Notes under the pieces: generated by a model | The model's input: the letters and a program-made list of their open reading frames with translations, nothing else | What the model was told of the DNA's origin: nothing | Database searches by the model: none | Part shown: positions 13,930 to 21,534 of the stretch, one piece after another | Layout of the letters: each line of letters opens with the position of its first letter | How positions within the stretch are numbered: position 1 is the stretch's first letter | Translations under genes and position numbers: made by a program | From: Mageeibacillus sp. UBA1243 | GTDB lineage: Bacteria > Bacillota > Clostridia > UBA1212 | NCBI GenBank assembly: GCA_002308595.1 | Contig: DBWH01000059.1 | Span: 12,582-34,151, forward strand | DNA length: 21,570 bases | Reading direction: 5' to 3'

Positions 13930-16350
13930 TTATTCGAAGGTAATCGAAAGGTCTTTAAACATAAACATATTTGTCGAAACGCCTAAGTTTTTGCCCGAGA
14001 ATGACTCGAAGCCTTTCACCCTGACGCTCTCGGTCATCACCATCGGGAACTTGCCCTTGTAGCTGTCCGAGTTGTAGTTTGTGTTTATATTGGCGTAAAG
14101 CATGGGAGCCTCGCCGGTGAGCGTCTTGGCGTCATTCACATAGAGCCCGTCGATTGTGATGTTCTTGGGCAGGTAGCACGTGTAGCCGAAGTTCCAGTCA
14201 TAGGTGTTTGTGCCGCCGATGAGTGCCGGGTCGCAGCTTGAAGCGCCTCCGTAGGGGTAGTAGCAGCAGTTCTTTATCACAACGTCGCCGTCCCATGTTG
14301 AGCCGTAGTCGTCCCTGAGGTTGATGATGTTTCTGGCGTATATGTTGCAGTTTTCGATGAGAGCCGTGCCGTGGCCGATGAGGTTGATGCCCTGGTGGCC
14401 GAAGGTCGAATTCTTAAGCGTCACGTTGCAGACGCTCTTGTGCGCATCGAAACGCGAGATCACGCAGCCGTCAAACGTGATGTCCCTTGAGTAGTTGGAT
14501 GCAAAAGTGCCCCAGAAGAGCAGGTCCGTGATGTCGCGGGACTGGATTACGCGGATGAAGTTGAGGCCAATGCTGGTCGTGACCTGGCAGTCGTAGGTAC
14601 CCATTGGCGTTATCGAGCCGCCGGAGCCCATCGTGTAGTAGGTCATGTGGCCTGTGAGGACGGTGTCGCGGACAGTCAGGTTGTACGTGTTAGAGATCAT
14701 GAGGAAGCCGTTGTAGGGAGCTCCCGAATCGCCCTCGCCAATGACGTAGTGCGCAGTGCCGTCGATCACCGCATTAGAGCGCTGAATCTCGATGCCGCGG
14801 TTGTAGTAGGTGTAGTTGCTGTCGGCGCGGTTGGCGATTGTCGTGAAGATGCCGCCTTTTACGGTAAGAACCGGATCGTCAACGGGTATCGCGCTCGCGC
14901 TTGAGACCGTCTTGAAGTCCCAGATGACCGGTGTTGAGGGGTCAACGCTGCCGTCCTTGTCAACGAGGATGATTTCCTTCTGCGAAGCGCCCGCGTCCTG
15001 GTTGGCGCCTTTTCTTATATACTGTTTAACACTGTCGTTTGTGAGTGTAACGAGCGACTTGGCGGAAAGCGTTGTTCCGATGTTCTCCTGGCCTTTCAGG
15101 ACCTTGCCGATTGAAGATTTGATTGAGCTTGACTTGCCGGCTGCGGGGATTGAGAAAATGTTCGAGCCCGCGCCCTTCAGCTCGCTGTCGTCGATGATGA
15201 AATGAGCTGTCGACCAGTCAACGTCGGCGGTGATTTTGGAGGTCTTGGCGGATTTTCCGAAGTAGTAGACCGCGTCCTCTCTCGCCAATATCGCCATGCC
15301 GCTGCTCTTCTGGCTTGTGTGAGCGCTGCTGATAGCCTTGCTGTCGTCGGTCTTTCCGTCGCCCGCAGCGCCGAACTCCTCGTAAGTGATGAAATCGCCG
15401 TAATCTGCGTCAAAACTGAGACCGCTCGAAGCCTCAGCGCGGCCCTCTCCGTCAAGCAGGAAGTCCCTGAAAACCCTGTAGAAACCGATCGTTTTATTGC
15501 CGGTTACCACAATGTTTCCGTCCTTGACTTCAACCTTGCCTGCCTTGGCGTCTTCCGAACCGTAAACAAACGTGATCGTATGCGTTGCGGCGCTCTCATC
15601 GCCAAGGTACGAGCCGGTCTTTGTGAAAAGAAGCTTCTTTATGTATTTTGCGGCAATCGCCGTGAGGTCGTCCGTTGACACGATTTTGAACTGCTCAACC
15701 GAAACGCCGTCGACTTTGAAGCCGTCAATCGTCTTGAACGGGTGGTAGTTGTACTCGTAGTTTCCGGCAAGCTTCAGCGTCCCGTCGGCCTCAAACATGC
15801 TCTCAAAGCAGTTCATAGCCGCGCAGGTGCTGTTCAGGTTTCCGCCGATGATGTGAACGTTTTCGCTGCCGTCGACAAAAATCCTGTAGCCCTCAAAAGA
15901 GAGTATGCCGCCCTCGTCATCGTAATAGTCAGCGGAGGTCTCCACAACGATGCTCTCCTGCGGTGTTTCACCCTCTTCCGCAACGCCGATATTCACCGAT
16001 TTTTTCGCAAGTTTCTGCGACAGGAGTTCAACCTCCTCGTCGACGAATCCCGCGACATCGCCAATGACAAACTTGTAGCTGCTCGCGCCCTTGTCGGCAA
16101 CGGTTACAAGCGTGTCCGGAACTCCCGGAGTCGGTGCGGGTGTAGATGTCTCTGAAGGATTGCCCGTGTCTGACGGTGCTCCGGTCGGTGTTTCGCCGGC
16201 CTTCTGCGTAGGTTCTGTCACGGAGCCGCCGCCCGAGCCGTTTTGACACGAAACAAAACCAATACTCATTGCCGCCGCGAGAACAAACACGAGCGACATA
16301 ACCAATGCCTTACGCAGCCCTGAGCGGGCCTTTCCAAACGTCTTTTTCAT
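13930..16350 (-). CDS. Surface lipoprotein with parallel beta-helix, probable polysaccharide-active protein
   Basis: An 806-residue exported protein. The signal peptide ends in FVSC with C35 as the likely lipidated cysteine, followed by a Thr/Pro/Ser/Gly-rich linker to about 79. Residues 80-320 resemble the N-terminal accessory domain of GH20/GH67-type hexosidases (ENVHIIGGNLNSTCAAMNCF near 163-182). From 320 a pectate-lyase-3-like start is seen (YEEFGAAGDGKTDDSKAI, 323-340). It is followed by a long right-handed beta-helix with repeated short strands (DITFDGCVISRFDAHKSVCN, VTLKNSTFG, ALIENCNIYARNIINLRDD). No single catalytic residue set can be named, so lyase, hydrolase or pure binding are all possible. 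The ATG follows AAGGAG. It lies downstream of a secreted GH5-like glycosidase on the same strand, which suggests shared glycan handling. Confidence 0.82.
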   Translation of the reverse strand: MKKTFGKARSGLRKALVMSLVFVLAAAMSIGFVSCQNGSGGGSVTEPTQKAGETPTGAPSDTGNPSETSTPAPTPGVPDTLVTVADKGASSYKFVIGDVAGFVDEEVELLSQKLAKKSVNIGVAEEGETPQESIVVETSADYYDDEGGILSFEGYRIFVDGSENVHIIGGNLNSTCAAMNCFESMFEADGTLKLAGNYEYNYHPFKTIDGFKVDGVSVEQFKIVSTDDLTAIAAKYIKKLLFTKTGSYLGDESAATHTITFVYGSEDAKAGKVEVKDGNIVVTGNKTIGFYRVFRDFLLDGEGRAEASSGLSFDADYGDFITYEEFGAAGDGKTDDSKAISSAHTSQKSSGMAILAREDAVYYFGKSAKTSKITADVDWSTAHFIIDDSELKGAGSNIFSIPAAGKSSSIKSSIGKVLKGQENIGTTLSAKSLVTLTNDSVKQYIRKGANQDAGASQKEIILVDKDGSVDPSTPVIWDFKTVSSASAIPVDDPVLTVKGGIFTTIANRADSNYTYYNRGIEIQRSNAVIDGTAHYVIGEGDSGAPYNGFLMISNTYNLTVRDTVLTGHMTYYTMGSGGSITPMGTYDCQVTTSIGLNFIRVIQSRDITDLLFWGTFASNYSRDITFDGCVISRFDAHKSVCNVTLKNSTFGHQGINLIGHGTALIENCNIYARNIINLRDDYGSTWDGDVVIKNCCYYPYGGASSCDPALIGGTNTYDWNFGYTCYLPKNITIDGLYVNDAKTLTGEAPMLYANINTNYNSDSYKGKFPMVMTESVRVKGFESFSGKNLGVSTNMFMFKDLSITFE

Positions 16351-16412
16351 AATAAAAGCTCCTTATAATAAATGAATCATCGCAATTTTGCGCGTTTTTT
16401 TCTGCAAAAGCA

Positions 16413-16441
16413 ATTGTAACCGAAAAAAGCTTCCTTCGCAA
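16413..16441 (-). promoter_or_regulatory. Promoter of the beta-helix lipoprotein gene
   Basis: TTGCGA (16441-16436) and TACAAT (16418-16413) are 17 bases apart. The start near 16406 leaves a leader of about 56 bases. The neighbouring glycosidase gene ends only 32 bases upstream of the -35 box with no clear terminator, so read-through is likely as well. Confidence 0.6.
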
Positions 16442-16472
16442 CTTGCGCGGCATCGCTTTTACGCCAAGGGAA

Positions 16473-17930
16473 TCACTTTCCGGTCTTTTTGTCTTTTTTT
16501 CCGCCCCGAGAGGCCTTTTTTGCGGCGGCTGCGGCGGAAACGCAGGCGGCTGCTGCGAGTGCCGCAGAACCGGCAGTGCCGAACGAGCCGCAGCCTTTCT
16601 TCTCAGGCTTTGGCGACGGTGTCACCTTGTCCTCCGGGCTGAGCGGCTGCCAGTCGTCCCCACTGCTCTGCTTTCCTTCAGCGGCAAGCTTTTTGTTCAG
16701 CTCGGACAGGAGCGCAAGCTTCTGCCCCGCGGGGCCCTCGTCAGTGTAGTCCTGAAACTGCCAGAGCGACGCGATCTGGATGCCTGAGTTTGATATTGCC
16801 GTCGTAATCTCCGTAAACTTTTCGATCATGTCGGGCGCATTTTCCATGTCGAGCATGTCGCCGAACTCGCCGAAGTAGCAGGCCTTGCCCATTTCCCTGG
16901 CGGTTTGTGCATAAGCCGTGAAATATTCCTCGGTCGACATGTAGTTCCCGAATGCGTTGAAGTACATGATGTACTTGTTGCTTCCGTCGTAGGTGCCCTG
17001 CTGGAGGTGGAAGGAGACCGCGTCAATCGGGTCGGGCGTGAGAAGCCTGTTCATACTGTCAAACTGTGCCCTCGTGTTCTGCTCCCAGCGGAGGTCCCAG
17101 AGGTGGTCTTTGTCCTTCGTTTTGCCCTGTTCGTAGAGCGAATAAGAGGCCGTCCTAAGCTCGCTGTTTCCGGTCGTGATCATGCGGTATGAGTCGTAGG
17201 AGCGGATGACATTGGCGATTTCCCTGTAGAAAACCGCGAGTTCCTCGGATGTGTAGTAGTCGAAGCCGTTTACGTTGTCAAGGGGCATGCCGTCAATGTT
17301 CTGAGGCCACAGGTATTCCTTCAGATTCCTGTCGCAGAGGTCAGCGCTGAGGTTGTACTCATTGCCGATTTCCCAGCCCCAGATTGCGGGGTGGTCCGCA
17401 AAGCGCGACACAACGTCCGCAACGTACTTTTTCGCGTACGCAACAGTCTCGCTTTTAACGTTTCCGAAGTCCGAACGCTTGCCGCCAACGTGCGCCGGCA
17501 CGACCGAATCCCACCACATAAGGCTTCCGATAACGCCGATACGATACTTCTCGCACTCGTCAAGAACTTCCTTTAAATAGGAAAAAACTCTCTCCGGGTC
17601 GCTGTCGTAGACGTCGTAGTAAGAGGGGTAGTAGCCGCAGAGCGGAATGCGTATGAAAGGAATGTTGTAGGAAGCGAGACCGGCAAGCCCCGCCTTGAAC
17701 TCGTCGGTCCTTTGGTTCTCCGAATCCGCGTATCTCGCAAAAGCCGCAAAGTAGTTGACGCCAAAGCCGTAAAACGGCTCGCCGCGAAGGGTCACCGTAC
17801 CGTCAGACTCCACGTGGAGCCCGTACCTGTCCTCATTCATGTTCTTTCCTCCCTCTGCGGCAAAAGAGACGCCCGAAAAGAGCGAGAATGCAATCGCCGC
17901 AACGCATATAACCAATAAAACTCTGCGCAT
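16473..17930 (-). CDS. Secreted GH5-like glycoside hydrolase with C-terminal anchor
   Basis: A 485-residue clan GH-A glycosidase (cellulase/mannanase-like fold). The signal peptide is cut near residue 24 (FSGVSFA, then AEGG). The catalytic domain covers about 35-420, with E191 as acid/base in WGWEIGNEYN, E355 as nucleophile in CYFGEFGD, H308 in SFHLQQ and W390 in SLWQFQDY. A Ser/Pro/Lys linker (about 421-445) leads to a tripartite C terminus: KKGCGSFG, an alanine-rich hydrophobic stretch (453-470) and a basic tail (KKASRGGKKDKK). This is the layout of CTERM-type surface-sorting signals with a Gly-Cys motif. The ATG follows GGAGG by four bases. It has an extended -10 promoter upstream. Substrate is unknown; beta-mannan or beta-glucan are family precedents. 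Confidence 0.85.
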   Translation of the reverse strand: MRRVLLVICVAAIAFSLFSGVSFAAEGGKNMNEDRYGLHVESDGTVTLRGEPFYGFGVNYFAAFARYADSENQRTDEFKAGLAGLASYNIPFIRIPLCGYYPSYYDVYDSDPERVFSYLKEVLDECEKYRIGVIGSLMWWDSVVPAHVGGKRSDFGNVKSETVAYAKKYVADVVSRFADHPAIWGWEIGNEYNLSADLCDRNLKEYLWPQNIDGMPLDNVNGFDYYTSEELAVFYREIANVIRSYDSYRMITTGNSELRTASYSLYEQGKTKDKDHLWDLRWEQNTRAQFDSMNRLLTPDPIDAVSFHLQQGTYDGSNKYIMYFNAFGNYMSTEEYFTAYAQTAREMGKACYFGEFGDMLDMENAPDMIEKFTEITTAISNSGIQIASLWQFQDYTDEGPAGQKLALLSELNKKLAAEGKQSSGDDWQPLSPEDKVTPSPKPEKKGCGSFGTAGSAALAAAACVSAAAAAKKASRGGKKDKKTGK

Positions 17931-17979
17931 AAAACCTCCGTCGATTGGAAAGCTTTTTATTTATCCTTCGGATGCTTAA

Positions 17980-18008
17980 ATGATACCACTTTGAAAAGGC
18001 GCAGACAA
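17980..18008 (-). promoter_or_regulatory. Promoter of the GH5-like gene
   Basis: TTGTCT (18008-18003) and TATCAT (17985-17980) have a 17-base spacer and an extended -10 TG. The start near 17973 gives a leader of about 43 bases. Confidence 0.65.
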
Positions 18009-18040
18009 CTCAAAAACACCCTCCTTCAGCGGTGACAAGG

Positions 18041-18060
18041 CCAAAAGACGCCAAAAGACG
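18041..18060. repeat. Tandem decamer CCAAAAGACG x2 between divergent promoters
   Basis: Two perfect adjacent copies of CCAAAAGACG lie 33 bases upstream of the glycosidase -35 box and 17 bases upstream of the ileS leader promoter. The placement would suit an activator or repressor site for the glycosidase. There is no direct evidence of binding. Confidence 0.5.
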
Positions 18061-18076
18061 AAACGAAGAGTCTGTG

Positions 18077-18105
18077 TTGACTTTTATAAAAATATTTGTT
18101 ATTCT
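18077..18105 (+). promoter_or_regulatory. Promoter of the ileS leader
   Basis: TTGACT (18077-18082) and TATTCT (18100-18105) are 17 bases apart, with extended -10 TG at 18097-18098. A start near 18112 gives a leader of about 310 bases, typical for a T-box gene. Confidence 0.7.
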
Positions 18106-18111
18106 TTCCGG

Positions 18112-18383
18112 CGTATCCGAAATGCGTTGACGGAGACAGTAAGTCGTGTCAAAAATCCCAGCGAGCAGGCGTACGGTGCGAGGTCCTGTATGAGTAGGCA
18201 CGGTCCGAATATCACTCCTTAGCAGCGAAGTGAAAGCATTGGCGTGTTCCGATGTGATTAGCGGAGCCGGTTTCCGACCGTTAAAACGGGCACATATGAC
18301 TGTATGGAGCTTTGGGTATACCAGGATTTTGCGTTAAGACCGCTTCTTCCCATTGCTTGATGCAGCAGGAAGAAGCTTTTTTT
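18112..18383 (+). promoter_or_regulatory. T-box-like leader of ileS with isoleucine specifier ATC
   Basis: T-box leaders sense uncharged tRNA and switch a terminator off. Stem I is well formed: GGAG (18132-18135) pairs with CTCC (18215-18218), and CGTGTC (18145-18150) pairs with GGCACG (18197-18202). Conserved loops are present: AGTA (18138-18141), GCGAGC (18161-18166) and GGTGCGAG (18175-18182). The specifier loop reads GAAT-ATC-A, with ATC (isoleucine) at 18211-18213, matching the gene downstream. A stem with CCGTTAAAACGG (18278-18289) matches the stem II/III region. A terminator ends the leader. The canonical AGGGTGGNACCGCG T-box is not found; the nearest is GGGTATACC at 18314-18322. One copy of the iterated octamer lies at 18237-18244. 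Confidence 0.8.
18342..18383 (+). terminator. Attenuator terminator in the ileS leader
   Basis: GCTTCTTCC (18342-18350) and GGAAGAAGC (18368-18376) form a perfect 9 bp stem followed by seven T residues (18377-18383). The ileS ATG lies 41 bases further on. This is the switchable terminator expected in a transcriptional T-box leader. Confidence 0.9.
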
Positions 18384-18423
18384 GATACGGAAGAGCTATC
18401 AAACTAACTACGAGGTGATTTAA

Positions 18424-21400
18424 ATGTACAAGAAGGTTTCGTCAGACCTCAGCGTTGTCGACCGCGAGAAGGCGATCGAGAAGTTTTGGCGTGACAACCG
18501 CATTTTCGAAAAGAGTATAGAGACACGCGAAGGGCATCCTGTCTTCACGTTCTACGACGGCCCCCCTACCGCCAATGGCAAACCGCACATCGGCCACGTG
18601 CTCACGCGTGTCATCAAGGACATGATCCCGCGCTACAAGACGATGAAGGGCTGCAAGGTCCTGAGAAAAGCAGGCTGGGACACGCACGGTCTTCCCGTTG
18701 AGCTTGAAGTTGAGAAGCAGCTTGGCCTTGACGGCAAGGAGCAGATCGAGCAGTACGGTCTTGAGCCTTTTATAGACAAGTGCAAGGAGAGCGTCTGGAA
18801 ATACAAAGGCATGTGGGAGGATTTCTCCGCCACGGTCGGCTTCTGGGCTGACATGGACGACCCCTACGTCACGTACCACAACACGTTCATCGAGTCCGAA
18901 TGGTGGGCGCTCAAGGAGATCTGGAACAAGGGCCTCCTGTACAAAGGCTACAAAATAGTGCCTTATTGCCCCCGCTGCGGCACCCCTCTGTCATCGCACG
19001 AGGTCGCCCAGGGCTACAAGGACGTAAAAGAGACGAGTGTCATTGCCCGCTTCAAGGTCAAGAGCGAAGACGCGTACATTCTCGCATGGACAACCACACC
19101 CTGGACCCTTCCCTCGAACGTTGCGCTCTGCGTCAACCCCGACGAAGCATACGCCAAGGTAAAATCCGGCGAATACACTTACTACATGGCTGAGGCGCTT
19201 GTGAAGAGTGTCCTTGGCGATGACGCCGAGATCATCGAAACATATAAAGGAAAAGAGCTTGAGTTCAAGGAGTACGAGCCGCTCTTCACGTTCGCAAAGC
19301 CGAAAGAAAAGGCATATTACGTCGTTTGCGACAACTACGTCACACTGACTGACGGTACGGGCGTTGTTCACATTGCCCCCGCCTTCGGTGAAGACGACAG
19401 CAACGTCGGAAAGAAGTACGGTCTGCCTTTTGTTCAGCTCGTTGACGCCAAGGGCGAAATGACCAAGGAGACTCCGTGGGCCGGCACGTTCTGCAAAAAT
19501 GCGGACCAGCTCATCATGGACGACCTCCGCGAAAGAGGACTTCTCTTCAGAAAGCTCAAATTCGAGCACAGCTACCCCTTCTGCTGGAGATGCGACACTC
19601 CTCTCATTTACTATGCAAGGGATTCATGGTTCATCAAAATGACCGCTGTGCGCGATCAGCTCATCGCAAACAACAACACAGTCAACTGGATACCGGAAGG
19701 CATCGGCAAGGGCCGTTTCGGAAGCTGGCTTGAGAACGTTCAGGACTGGGGCGTCAGCAGAAACAGATACTGGGGCACGCCTCTCAACATCTGGGAATGC
19801 TCATGCGGCAAGAGAGTGTCCATCGGATCAATAGCCGAGCTCAAATCAATGTCCGACAACTGCCCGGACGACATTGAGCTTCACAGGCCTTACATAGACA
19901 ACGTGACGATCAAGTGCCCGGACTGCGGCGGCGTCATGAAGAGAACCCCCGAGGTCATCGACTGCTGGTTTGACTCAGGCGCAATGCCCTTCGCACAGTG
20001 GCACTACCCCTTCGAAAACAAGGAAATTTTCGAAGAAAACTTCCCCGCGGACTTCATTTCCGAGGCCGTCGATCAGACGAGAGGCTGGTTCTACTCACTG
20101 CTCGCAATCTCGACACTGCTCTTCGACAAATCGCCTTACAAGAACGTTGTCGTGCTCGGCCTTGTTCTCGACGAATTCGGCCAGAAGATGAGCAAATCCA
20201 AGGGCAATGCGGTTGACCCGTTCAAGGCCCTCGCGGACCACGGTGCAGACGCCGTAAGATGGTATTTCTACGAAAACAGCGCACCCTGGCTCCCCAACAA
20301 GTTTTCCGCAGACGCGGTCAACGAAGGCCAGCGCAAGTTCCTCGGCACGCTCCGCAACACGTACGCATTCTACGTACTTTACGCAGATATAGACAATTTC
20401 GATCCCACGAAGCACAAGCTCGACCGCAAGAGTCTCTCCGGCATGGACCGCTGGCTCCTCTCGAAGCTCAACTCGCTCATCATCGAAGTTGACGACGACC
20501 TCGCCAATTACCGCATCACGGAAGCCGCAAGAGCTCTCCAGGATTACGTTGACGAGATGAGCAACTGGTACGTCCGCCGCAGCCGCGAGCGCTTCTGGGC
20601 AAAAGAGATGACCCAGGACAAGATCAACGCCTACATGACTCTCTACACGGCGCTTGTCACCCTGGTTAAGCTCGCAGCACCCATGATCCCGTTCCTCGCG
20701 GATGAGATCTATCAGAACCTGGTTTGCTCCGTTGACAGGAACGCCCCCGAGAGCGTACACCTCTGCGACTATCCCGTTGCTGATGAGACAGCTATCGACA
20801 AGGAGCTTGAGACCTCAATGGAGGAAGTTCTCAAAATCGTTGTTATGGGCCGCGCCTGCAGAAACGATGCAGCCATCAAGAACCGCCAGCCTCTCTCCGT
20901 CATGTACGTCTCGGCACCCGCCGACCTCAAGGCAGAGTACAAGGCCGTCATTGGCGATGAGCTGAACGTGAAGAAAGTGGAATTCGTGAGCGACATGTCA
21001 CGCTTCTCGACCTACACGTTCAAACCCCAGCTCCGCACCGTCGGTCCGAAGTTCGGAAAACTCCTTGGCGAGATCAGAGTCGCCCTCCAGGAAGTTGACG
21101 GCAACGCAGCCAAGCGCGAACTCGACGAAACCGGCAAGCTCACCCTCGCCCTCCCGTCCGCAACAATCGAACTCGAGACCGCAGACCTCCTCATCGATGT
21201 CGCCAAGGTGCCCGGCTTCGCTTCCGTTTCCGAACCCGGTTACGCGGTTGCAATCGACACCACGCTCACCGACGAGCTCATCTCCGAAGGTTACGCGCGC
21301 GAGCTCATCAGCAAGATTCAGACCATGCGCAAGGACGCAGGCTTCGACGTCACCGACCACATCAACGTCTCAATCACGGGCACGCCGGTTGTCGAAAACG

Positions 21401-21534
21401 TCGCCAATGCGCTCAAAGGCGAAATCTCGCACGATGTTCTTGCCGACAGCCTCACGACATCGCCAATGTCCGGCTTCACCAAAGAGTGGGACATCAACGG
21501 CGAGGCCACGACAATCACTGTCGCCAAGGTATAA
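18424..21534 (+). CDS. ileS: Isoleucyl-tRNA synthetase (long, type 2-like)
   Basis: Class I synthetase that charges tRNA-Ile with isoleucine and edits valine. The 1036-residue product carries HIGH at 55-58 (GKPHIGHVLTR) and KMSKS at 588-592 (GQKMSKSKGNAVDP). The editing-domain signature WTTTPWTLPSN is present, as are Cys pairs of possible zinc sites (YCPRCGTPLSSHE, CWRCDTP, CSCG, KCPDCGG). The anticodon-binding region includes YVDEMSNWYVRRSRERFW. The length and the C-terminal extension instead of a short terminal zinc finger fit the type 2 (eukaryote-like) group. Members of that group are often insensitive to mupirocin; this is inferred, not shown. The ATG follows GAGGTG by six bases. It is controlled by the T-box-like leader upstream. 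Four exact copies of the iterated octamer occur inside it. Confidence 0.98.
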   Translation: MYKKVSSDLSVVDREKAIEKFWRDNRIFEKSIETREGHPVFTFYDGPPTANGKPHIGHVLTRVIKDMIPRYKTMKGCKVLRKAGWDTHGLPVELEVEKQLGLDGKEQIEQYGLEPFIDKCKESVWKYKGMWEDFSATVGFWADMDDPYVTYHNTFIESEWWALKEIWNKGLLYKGYKIVPYCPRCGTPLSSHEVAQGYKDVKETSVIARFKVKSEDAYILAWTTTPWTLPSNVALCVNPDEAYAKVKSGEYTYYMAEALVKSVLGDDAEIIETYKGKELEFKEYEPLFTFAKPKEKAYYVVCDNYVTLTDGTGVVHIAPAFGEDDSNVGKKYGLPFVQLVDAKGEMTKETPWAGTFCKNADQLIMDDLRERGLLFRKLKFEHSYPFCWRCDTPLIYYARDSWFIKMTAVRDQLIANNNTVNWIPEGIGKGRFGSWLENVQDWGVSRNRYWGTPLNIWECSCGKRVSIGSIAELKSMSDNCPDDIELHRPYIDNVTIKCPDCGGVMKRTPEVIDCWFDSGAMPFAQWHYPFENKEIFEENFPADFISEAVDQTRGWFYSLLAISTLLFDKSPYKNVVVLGLVLDEFGQKMSKSKGNAVDPFKALADHGADAVRWYFYENSAPWLPNKFSADAVNEGQRKFLGTLRNTYAFYVLYADIDNFDPTKHKLDRKSLSGMDRWLLSKLNSLIIEVDDDLANYRITEAARALQDYVDEMSNWYVRRSRERFWAKEMTQDKINAYMTLYTALVTLVKLAAPMIPFLADEIYQNLVCSVDRNAPESVHLCDYPVADETAIDKELETSMEEVLKIVVMGRACRNDAAIKNRQPLSVMYVSAPADLKAEYKAVIGDELNVKKVEFVSDMSRFSTYTFKPQLRTVGPKFGKLLGEIRVALQEVDGNAAKRELDETGKLTLALPSATIELETADLLIDVAKVPGFASVSEPGYAVAIDTTLTDELISEGYARELISKIQTMRKDAGFDVTDHINVSITGTPVVENVANALKGEISHDVLADSLTTSPMSGFTKEWDINGEATTITVAKV

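Larger units (their letters stand above)
1515..21468. repeat. Iterated octamer CGCCAATG/CATTGGCG, 23 exact copies
   Basis: Exact CGCCAATG on the plus strand begins at 1515, 1974, 4744, 6305, 7328, 8007, 9393, 9495, 10989, 14736, 16059, 18570, 21402 and 21461. Exact CATTGGCG begins at 5863, 6245, 9527, 10140, 12695, 14602, 17210, 18237 and 20949. Fewer than one copy is expected by base composition. Copies occur in nearly every gene and in three non-coding stretches, with no fixed flanking bases. One-mismatch CGCCAATA/TATTGGCG occurs at 3539, 4302, 13013 and 15283. The count was made by eye. Confidence 0.9.

Noticed and set aside
8761..17366. Related octamer CATTGCCG, about seven copies on the plus strand
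   Set aside because: Also above expectation, but much rarer than CATTGGCG. Several copies are explained by common Ile-Ala codon pairs or nearby sequence.
17931..18111. Possible gene or small RNA in the gap before the ileS leader
   Set aside because: Only two divergent promoters and the decamer repeat were found. No open frame with a binding site is present.
20095..20760. A 221-codon minus-strand open frame inside ileS
   Set aside because: It is a shadow of the synthetase gene with no ribosome binding site.
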